From: Paraburkholderia fungorum
Lineage (GTDB): Bacteria > Pseudomonadota > Gammaproteobacteria > Burkholderiales > Burkholderiaceae
Reading direction: 5' to 3'
NCBI RefSeq assembly: GCF_902833645.1
Contig: NZ_CADFGE010000004.1
Span: 62,001 to 126,000, forward strand
Length of the DNA stretch: 64,000 nt
The translations under genes were made by a program, and so were the position numbers. Shown here piece by piece: positions 56,553 through 64,000 of this stretch (its first letter is position 1; each line of letters opens with the position of its first letter). Below the pieces are notes generated by a model. That model did not search any database, was not told where the DNA came from, and saw nothing but the letters and a program-made list of their open reading frames with translations.

Positions 56553-59500
56553 GTGAACAAGTCGTATAAAAGCGTATGGAATGAAGCTACTGGCACCTAT
56601 GTCGCTGCGCCGGAACGGGCGAGAAGTCGTGGCAAGAAAAGCTCGAGCAAGATAGCGCTAGTTTTGGCGATGCTCGCGACGGGAGGCGCTGCGGATGCTT
56701 TTGCTGCAACGGGGACAGCCATAGGCGGCTGCACAACTAGCTCTTTCGACTCCAATATTGCAATCGACGGCGCAGCTGCGATCAATTGCACTAAGGCTAC
56801 CGGGACGAGTTCTATTGCCATCGGATCATCTGCGACGGCGGGAGGGGCTGGTGCTGGCACCTCAGTTTCAGGCAAGGGTTCCGGCGACTACGATCAACTG
56901 GCAGTCGGTGTGCGTTCCACTGCCGCGGCCAACGCTGCTACAGCTATTGGTGTGGACTCTAATTCCTCGGGAATTGCTGCGGTCGCGCTTGGCTCCGCGG
57001 CGTCCGCCTCGGCAAATTCGGCCATCGCGATCGGTGACGCGGCGCAGGCCTCGCAACTTGGAGCGATCGCCGTGGGCGCGACGGCGATCGCTCAGGCTGC
57101 CAACGCTGTCGCTTTGGGCGCTGGCGCAGTTGTAAGCGGAATCAATTCGGTTGCTTTGGGCGCCAATACGGTTGCCGACCGCGCTAACACCGTCTCGGTC
57201 GGTTCTACGACTGCACAACGTCAAATTGTGAACGTGGCGGCGGGTACGCAGAACACGGACGCCGTGAACGTTGCACAGTTGAAGGCAGCAGGCCTGACGA
57301 CGGACACCAGCGGCAACGCTACGAATTCGTTCGTTGCGTATGACGACAGCACGAAGGCGAAAGTTAGCCTCGGCGGCGGCGCATCTGGCACGAAGATTAC
57401 GAATTTGATGGCTGGCGCTGTTTCGGCAACCAGCACGGACGCCGTGAATGGTGCGCAGCTGTTCAAGCTGACGGACGGATCGACCGCGATGAATTCCGCG
57501 TACGTGAAAGTGCGCGGTGCTGGCAATGGAACGGACAATGCATCTGCCGGTGGGGGCGGTGGGATTGCAATCGGTGCTAATGCGCAGACGGCATCCGACG
57601 GGACTACCGCATATGGAGTGATTGCCATTGGTCAGAACGCTTCTGCGGGTTCTAACGGCTATACCGGTGCAGTGGCTTTGGGCGCTGATTCGCAAAGCCT
57701 TTACAACTCGGTTGCGCTTGGTCGAGGGGCAACGTCATTGGCAACGGGCGGTCTCGCGGTGGGTGGGTATGCGAGCGCTACTCAGGCCAGCGCTACAGCA
57801 GTGGGAGCCAATTCGAACGCGAGTTACAACGCAACTGCCTTGGGCACCTCCGCGACGGCTAGTGCTACCGATTCGGTCGCGCTTGGTCGTGGTTCGGTGG
57901 CTAGCGTTGCGAATACGGTTTCGGTGGGCACGGTAGGCGGCGAGCGGCAGATCGTTAATGTGGCAGCGGGTAAGCAGGATACGGCGGCGGTCAACCTCAA
58001 GCAGTTGAAGGATGCGGGTCTGACGACAGACACGTCGGGCAACGTGACGAACGCATTCGTGGCATATGACGACAGCACGAAGGCGAAGATCAGCCTGGGC
58101 GGTGGTGTGGCAGGCACGACGATCACGAACGTGAACGCGGGCGCGCTGAGCGCAACGAGCATGGATGCGGTGAACGGCTCACAACTGTTCGCGACGAACA
58201 CGAACGTGACGAACCTGAGCAACACCGTCAATAGCATTAGCAATGGCAGCGGCATCAAGTATTTTCATGTGAACTCCACCGGTGCAGACTCCGTGGTGAC
58301 CGGCGAAGCAATTGCGATCGGTCCTGGCGGCACAGCGACCGGTGGCGGTAGCATCGCAATTGGGCGTGGGGCGAGTGCGCTGATGACAACGTCGTATGCG
58401 TCGACCTTAGCGGTCGGTGACGGTGCATCAGCGAAAGGCAGGTCCGTGGCATTGGGCGCGAGCGCATCAGCGTCCGACCTGAGCATGGCAGTTGGCATTG
58501 GGGCCACTGCCTCGGACGGCAATGCCGTTGCGGTTGGTAATTCCTCCCAAGCGGCATCTGGATCGGCCATTGCCCTTGGCACTTCGGCTGCAGTAGACAC
58601 GACTTCGACGTACGCCATGGCGCTGGGGGCCAACGCAAGCATAACGGGCGGCGTCAACAGTATTGCGCTGGGCGCGAGTGCGAGCGTAACGCAGGCCAGC
58701 TCGGTTGCGCTGGGTAATAATACATCGGTTACGGCTGGCAACGCGGTGGCGCTGGGCGCCAACTCGGTGGCGAATCGTGCAAATACTGTATCAGTCGGTA
58801 CTGGAACGGCGCAGCGCCAGATCGTGAACGTGGCAGCGGGGACGGCGGACACGGACGCGGTGAACGTCAAGCAGTTGAAGAACGCGGGTCTGACGACAGA
58901 CACGTCGGGCAACGTGACGAACGCGTTCGTGGCATATGACGACAGCACGAAGGACAAGGTAACGCTCGGCGGCGCGGCTGGCACGACCCTCACGAATCTG
59001 AAAGCCGGCGCGTTGTCTGCATCGAGCACCGATGCCGTCGTCGGCTCGCAGTTGTACACGACGAACCAGAATATTGCTCAGAACACCGCCGCGATCGCGC
59101 AAAACACGAGCGACATCGCGAAGAACGCCGGCGATATCACGAATATCGATTCGCGTGTGTCAACTGTCGAAGGCTCGGTGACGAACATCACGAATCAGAT
59201 CAACAGCGGTGAACTCGGTCTCGTGCAGCAGGACCAGACTTCGCGCAACCTGACCGTAGGTGCGGCGACGGACGGCACACAGATCAGCGTGGCCGGCACG
59301 GCTGGCAATCGTGTGGTGACAGGTGTAGCCGCCGGTAGCCTCACCGCGTCGAGCAATGATGCCGTGAACGGTTCGCAGCTCTACGCGACGAACCAGAATG
59401 TCGCGCAGAATGCCGCCGCTATTGCACAGAACACCAGCGATATCGCGGAGAATGCAAGCGCCATCACGACGCTCAATACGACGGTCAATAACATCAACAG

Positions 59501-61511
59501 CGGATCGGTAGGCCTCGTGCAACAGGATGCGACGAGCCATAAAATTACTGTCGCGAACGCGACCGCCGGCACGACCGTGGACTTTGCCGGCACCGCCGGC
59601 GCACGCCAGTTGAAGGGCGTGGCAACCGGTATCGCCGACACCGACGCAGTCAACGTTGCGCAGTTGAAGGCAGCGGGTCTGTCGACTGACGCAAGCGGCA
59701 ATGTGACCAATGCCTTCGTCGCGTATGACGACAACACGAAGGATGTATTGACCTTGGGCGGCGGCGTGACGGGTACGTCGATCACGAACCTGAAGGCCGG
59801 TGCTCTTTCCGCGTCCAGCACGGATGCGGTTAATGGTTCGCAGCTTTACACGACGAACCAGAATGTCGCGCAGAACACCGCCGCAATCGCGCAAAACGAG
59901 AGTGACATCGCCCAGAACACAAGCGACATCGCGAAGAACGCCGGCGACATCACGAGCATCGATTCGCGTGTCACGAATGTTGAAGGCTCGATGACCAATA
60001 TCACGAACCAGATCAACAGCGGCGAATTGGGTCTCGTGCAACAGGATCAGACGTCACGCGATCTGACTGTCGCAAAGAACACGGACGGTACTCACGTCGA
60101 TTTCGCCGGCACAGCGGGTGCGCGTGAACTGCTCGGCGTCGCAGCCGGTACGACCCTTGGTTCGGCCGTGAATCTTGGTCAGTTGAGCCCGGTCGTGGCA
60201 GCCCTCGGCGGCGGCGCGCAGGTGAACGCGGACGGCTCGATCATCAGCCCGACGTACCACATGCAGGGCGGCACGCAGACCACCGTCGGCGGCGCGTTGG
60301 ACGCGTTGGACACCAATCTGTCGTCGCTGACCGCGCAGATCAATACCGGCAGCATCGGCATGGTCACGCAGGACAGCACGTCGCGTGATCTGCGCGTCGG
60401 CGCGAGCACCGATGGGTTGCGCATCAGCATGGCGGGCACCGCTGGAAATCGCGTTGTGACTGGCGTGGCAGCGGGCGCGGTCAATGTATCGAGCAGCGAC
60501 GTGATGAACGGTTCGCAGTTGTACGCGAATGCAACCAGCACGGCCTCCGCACTGGGTGGCGGTTCGATCGTCAACGCGGACGGCACGATTTCGGCGCCGA
60601 CCTACAGCGTGGGTGGTACGACGGTGAACAACGTCGGCGCGGCGATCAGCAATATCGACGGCCGCGTCAGTCAGAACACCTCGGACATCGCGAGCCTGCA
60701 ATCGACGGTCGGCACGATCAGCGGTTCGGTCGCGAACGCGGTGCAGTATGACTCCGCCGCGCATGACAAGGTGACGCTGGGTGGTATGGACAGCGCGTCG
60801 AAGGTCAAGCTGAGCAACCTGCAGGATGCCGAACTGTCGGCGACCAGCACGGACGCCGTGACCGGCGCGCAATTGTGGAACACCAATCAACAGATCTCCG
60901 ATCTGAATCAGACTGTGCAGAACTATCAGACCACCGGCGCCGCCGGCATGTCGATCGATAACGGCGGCGCACCAGCGGCCGCCGCGACTGGCAGCGGTTC
61001 GATGGCGATGGGTGGGGGTTCACAGGCGAGCGGTGATAATTCGATGGCCATGGGCAGCGGCGCGAACGCAAGCGGCAGCGGCTCGATGGCGATGGGTGCG
61101 GGTTCGCAAGCCAGCGCGGACAACTCCGTCGCGCTCGGCGCGGGTTCGGTGGCCGATCAGGCGAACACCGTGTCGGTCGGTTCGCCGGGTAACGAGCGAC
61201 GCATCACGAATGTCGCCGACGGTAAGGCGCCGACGGACGCCGTGAACATGCGCCAGTTCCAGTCCGGCATGGGCGCGGTGGCACGCAATGCTTACAGCGG
61301 CGTGGCAGCAGCTACTGCGTTGACGATGATTCCCGAAGTCGATCCGGGCAAGACCCTGGCGGTCGGTGTGGCAGGTGGCAGCTACAAGGGTTATCAGGCT
61401 GCGGCGATTGGTGCTTCGGCGCGTATCAACGCGAACCTGAAGGTAAAGGTAGGCGCGGGTATCAGCGCGGCCGACACGACCTACGGTGTCGGTGCGTCGT
61501 ACCAGTGGTAA
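56553..61511 (+). CDS. Trimeric autotransporter adhesin (YadA/BpaC type)
   Basis: A 1652-residue type Vc surface adhesin. Residues 1-50 are an extended signal peptide beginning [20 protein letters not shown] (ESPR). The head is built of many YadA-like beta-roll repeats, with neck-type motifs such as [20 protein letters not shown] near 197, 439, 730 and 1524. Between them are four copies of a module beginning DAVNVxQLKxAGL and containing TNAFVAYDD (DNA about 57258, 57985, 58855, 59644). A stalk of [18 protein letters not shown] coiled-coil heptads follows. The C-terminal 81 residues (1572-1652) are the YadA anchor, ending in Trp. It should trimerise in the outer membrane and mediate adhesion. 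The GTG start is set by AGGAAGG. Internal repeats are near-identical in DNA, so length may vary between strains. Confidence 0.94.
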   Translation: MNKSYKSVWNEATGTYVAAPERARSRGKKSSSKIALVLAMLATGGAADAFAATGTAIGGCTTSSFDSNIAIDGAAAINCTKATGTSSIAIGSSATAGGAGAGTSVSGKGSGDYDQLAVGVRSTAAANAATAIGVDSNSSGIAAVALGSAASASANSAIAIGDAAQASQLGAIAVGATAIAQAANAVALGAGAVVSGINSVALGANTVADRANTVSVGSTTAQRQIVNVAAGTQNTDAVNVAQLKAAGLTTDTSGNATNSFVAYDDSTKAKVSLGGGASGTKITNLMAGAVSATSTDAVNGAQLFKLTDGSTAMNSAYVKVRGAGNGTDNASAGGGGGIAIGANAQTASDGTTAYGVIAIGQNASAGSNGYTGAVALGADSQSLYNSVALGRGATSLATGGLAVGGYASATQASATAVGANSNASYNATALGTSATASATDSVALGRGSVASVANTVSVGTVGGERQIVNVAAGKQDTAAVNLKQLKDAGLTTDTSGNVTNAFVAYDDSTKAKISLGGGVAGTTITNVNAGALSATSMDAVNGSQLFATNTNVTNLSNTVNSISNGSGIKYFHVNSTGADSVVTGEAIAIGPGGTATGGGSIAIGRGASALMTTSYASTLAVGDGASAKGRSVALGASASASDLSMAVGIGATASDGNAVAVGNSSQAASGSAIALGTSAAVDTTSTYAMALGANASITGGVNSIALGASASVTQASSVALGNNTSVTAGNAVALGANSVANRANTVSVGTGTAQRQIVNVAAGTADTDAVNVKQLKNAGLTTDTSGNVTNAFVAYDDSTKDKVTLGGAAGTTLTNLKAGALSASSTDAVVGSQLYTTNQNIAQNTAAIAQNTSDIAKNAGDITNIDSRVSTVEGSVTNITNQINSGELGLVQQDQTSRNLTVGAATDGTQISVAGTAGNRVVTGVAAGSLTASSNDAVNGSQLYATNQNVAQNAAAIAQNTSDIAENASAITTLNTTVNNINSGSVGLVQQDATSHKITVANATAGTTVDFAGTAGARQLKGVATGIADTDAVNVAQLKAAGLSTDASGNVTNAFVAYDDNTKDVLTLGGGVTGTSITNLKAGALSASSTDAVNGSQLYTTNQNVAQNTAAIAQNESDIAQNTSDIAKNAGDITSIDSRVTNVEGSMTNITNQINSGELGLVQQDQTSRDLTVAKNTDGTHVDFAGTAGARELLGVAAGTTLGSAVNLGQLSPVVAALGGGAQVNADGSIISPTYHMQGGTQTTVGGALDALDTNLSSLTAQINTGSIGMVTQDSTSRDLRVGASTDGLRISMAGTAGNRVVTGVAAGAVNVSSSDVMNGSQLYANATSTASALGGGSIVNADGTISAPTYSVGGTTVNNVGAAISNIDGRVSQNTSDIASLQSTVGTISGSVANAVQYDSAAHDKVTLGGMDSASKVKLSNLQDAELSATSTDAVTGAQLWNTNQQISDLNQTVQNYQTTGAAGMSIDNGGAPAAAATGSGSMAMGGGSQASGDNSMAMGSGANASGSGSMAMGAGSQASADNSVALGAGSVADQANTVSVGSPGNERRITNVADGKAPTDAVNMRQFQSGMGAVARNAYSGVAAATALTMIPEVDPGKTLAVGVAGGSYKGYQAAAIGASARINANLKVKVGAGISAADTTYGVGASYQW

Positions 61512-61590
61512 GCCGGTGAGGATGGCGAGAAGCGGTGTCGGTGGGCCGCGGTTCGCCAGCCAGCCTAGCCATCGCGTTGTACTTTAGTAG

Positions 61591-61629
61591 AAACAAGACG
61601 GGCTCCCATCAGGGAGCCCGTCTTGTTTT
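61591..61629. terminator. Strong bidirectional terminator after the adhesin gene
   Basis: A 17-bp perfect stem (61591-61607 with 61612-61628, loop ATCA) has AAACAAG on the left and TTGTTTT on the right, so it can stop both the adhesin transcript and the convergent hexR transcript. Confidence 0.85.
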
Positions 61630-61709
61630 GCACGCCGATTCGAGAACGACAGACAGATGCTGCGCCGGTTGCCGCGCAAACCAGGCTACTGGCGCGTGAC
61701 GCAACTCGA

Positions 61710-62555
61710 CTAAGCGCCCGGATCGATCCGCCGCCGGGTGATCACTTCCTTCGCTTGCGCCATTTTTTCCACCAACTCCGGTCCCCGGCTCAGTGCCACC
61801 CCCACCGCCAGAATATCGCCGATCGCGAGATGCGAGACGCGCGAGGTCATCGGCGAAAAAATGTCCGTGTCTTCGTCGACGTTGGCGAACAGGCCAACCG
61901 TAGCCAGTCGCGCCAACGGCGAATTGCCGTGTGTGATCGCAATCACCTTGGCGCCGGTTGCAAGCGCGGATTTCACCGCGTCCACGATGTCGCGTGTGCG
62001 GCCCGTGTTCGAGATCGCCACCACTACGTCGCCCTCTCCAAGCAATGCGGCCGACATCAAAAACGTATGCGGGTCCGAATACGCGACGCTCGGCATTCCC
62101 AGGCGGAAGAACTTGTGCTGCACGTCCAGCGCGGCGATGCCCGAGCCGCCCGCGCCATAGAACTCGATTCGCCGTGCGTGGGCCAGCAATTCGATCGCCG
62201 CCGCCACGCTGTCCGACGACAAATTGTTGCGCACCTGGATCAGCGCGCCGATGGTCCGGTCCAGCACCTTCGCGGCAACGCCTGGCGCCGGCTCGTCCGG
62301 CCTCACGTCGCGATAGACGGCTGGTACTTCCGCGGCAATGCCCTGCGCGAGCCGGATCTTGAACTCGCGGAAACCCGAAAATCCGAGTGCATGACAGAAC
62401 CGCGCGATGGTCGGCTGGCTGACGCCCGCGCGTGCGGCCACCTCGGTCATCGAAAGATCGAGCACCTCGCGCGGCGCTTCGATCACGTAGTCGGCCAGCT
62501 TGCGCTCGGACGGACGCAACTGGTCGCGCATCTCTTCCACCTGAGACAGCATCAT
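61710..62555 (-). CDS. hexR: RpiR/SIS-domain regulator HexR
   Basis: A 281-residue regulator with an RpiR-type helix-turn-helix (about 1-77; LSMTEVAARAGVSQPTIARF is the recognition region) and a C-terminal SIS sugar-phosphate domain (about 110-250), expected to bind 2-keto-3-deoxy-6-phosphogluconate and release DNA. I choose ATG 62555 or 62552 (MMLSQVEEMRD); the open frame runs to 62885 through the divergent promoter. It faces edd, and HexR controls Entner-Doudoroff genes in pseudomonads and many proteobacteria. Two matching sites lie between the genes. Confidence 0.9.
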   Translation of the reverse strand: MMLSQVEEMRDQLRPSERKLADYVIEAPREVLDLSMTEVAARAGVSQPTIARFCHALGFSGFREFKIRLAQGIAAEVPAVYRDVRPDEPAPGVAAKVLDRTIGALIQVRNNLSSDSVAAAIELLAHARRIEFYGAGGSGIAALDVQHKFFRLGMPSVAYSDPHTFLMSAALLGEGDVVVAISNTGRTRDIVDAVKSALATGAKVIAITHGNSPLARLATVGLFANVDEDTDIFSPMTSRVSHLAIGDILAVGVALSRGPELVEKMAQAKEVITRRRIDPGA

Positions 62556-62588
62556 CGGAAAACTCGCACTATGCTGAAGAATGCGTGG

Positions 62589-62617
62589 ACTATATCTGAT
62601 TGCAGAAGAAGGTACAA
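62589..62617 (-). promoter_or_regulatory. hexR promoter
   Basis: On the minus strand, TTGTAC (62612-62617) and TATAGT (62589-62594) are 17 bases apart. The -35 element overlaps the operator at 62612-62625, so HexR can repress itself. Confidence 0.6.
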
Positions 62618-62625
62618 AAACTACA
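62612..62625. promoter_or_regulatory. HexR-type operator 1
   Basis: The minus strand reads TGTAGTTTTTGTAC. It matches the site at 62743 over TGTAGTTTTT and one more T-A step and lies in opposite orientation, over the hexR -35 region. Confidence 0.5.
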
Positions 62626-62733
62626 TATTGGGTGCTAGGTGTATTCCCTGGGTTTTGGTGTCTATGCCGCCAAGGCAGTGTGGGTAAGGATGTTAGGCGA
62701 TTCAAATATGCCGCGACGCAGCAAGAATCGTCG

Positions 62734-62762
62734 TTGCGATCGTGTAGTTTTTCTACTAAGAT
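62734..62762 (+). promoter_or_regulatory. edd promoter
   Basis: TTGCGA (62734-62739) and TAAGAT (62757-62762) are 17 bases apart on the plus strand. The spacer is filled by operator 2. It lies about 80 bases before the edd start codon. Confidence 0.55.
62743..62758. promoter_or_regulatory. HexR-type operator 2
   Basis: TGTAGTTTTTCTACTA (62743-62758): GTAG and CTAC are inverted around a run of five Ts. It is within the edd promoter spacer, where HexR would block RNA polymerase. Confidence 0.55.
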
Positions 62763-62846
62763 TGCGTCGTCGACTGATTCGACATCCCCGCGATACCTGC
62801 CTGGCATAGTGCGTGCGCGCTTCAAGCCAGCGACGAAGGAGCTCCG

Positions 62847-64000
<1,154 letters not shown>

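Overview
The window looks like a stretch of chromosome 1 from a Paraburkholderia/Burkholderia species (Betaproteobacteria). The DNA is GC-rich, with strong G/C bias at third codon positions. Gene content and order also fit: a lysine/alanine/proline histone H1-like protein after nrdB, accBC-prmA with a DUF3426 zinc-ribbon gene, an mpl/aroE/mtgA block, fur opposite bamE, hexR opposite edd, and a YadA-type trimeric autotransporter. This assignment rests on recognising protein families, not on a database search. I saw no rRNA, tRNA, CRISPR array, transposase or prophage.

Layout. 1-1.7 kb: the 3' end of nrdB, then the H1-like gene with a terminator. 1.8-10.1 kb: a long minus-strand run (glycine-zipper lipoprotein, PfkB-family kinase, tpx, DUF3426, prmA, accC, accB, aroQ, TlpA-like thioredoxin, conserved hypothetical). 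10.3-16.3 kb: a plus-strand run for cell wall and aromatic metabolism (mpl, esterase-like gene, RNB ribonuclease, aroE, mtgA). 16.28-17.29 kb: no convincing gene, but a roughly 1-kb imperfect inverted repeat with 270-310 bp arms. 17.6-28.1 kb: a sugar-acid and sugar-uptake cluster (IclR regulator, dgoK, dgoA, SDR, AraFGH-type ABC importer, second SDR, SMP-30 lactonase, aldose 1-epimerase) that reads as oxidative D-galactose/L-arabinose catabolism. 28.2-34.4 kb: pyrF, a cupin, pncC, pgpA, thiL and maeB. 34.4-35.8 kb: a non-coding stretch with two minus-facing terminators and a palindromic promoter, then a secreted guanyl-specific RNase of the Sa/barnase superfamily followed directly by a barstar-family inhibitor. 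35.9-41.6 kb: rsmE, a glyoxalase-fold protein, a spermidine synthase homologue, tkt and gap. 41.6-45.7 kb: a GntR/FCD regulator divergent from a DctA-type carrier, allantoicase and ureidoglycolate lyase. 45.7-56 kb: fur, bamE, dapB, exbB/exbD, leuS, lptE, holA, proA and a HemJ/CopD-like membrane protein. 56.5-61.5 kb: a 1652-residue trimeric autotransporter adhesin. 61.7-64 kb: hexR divergent from edd, which runs off the end of the window.

Functional links. Central carbon metabolism is well represented: Entner-Doudoroff edd under HexR, De Ley-Doudoroff dgoK/dgoA, tkt, gap, maeB. Three regulatory layouts can be read from the bases. Two TGTAGTTTTT-type sites overlap the hexR and edd promoters. 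Two TGGTCnGACC sites lie in the GntR-dctA intergenic region. An AGCTAA/TTAGCT palindrome lies inside a likely promoter upstream of the RNase-barstar pair. The least explained features are the 1-kb inverted repeat, the minus-facing terminators after maeB, and the pairing of a dicarboxylate-type carrier with ureide-degradation genes.
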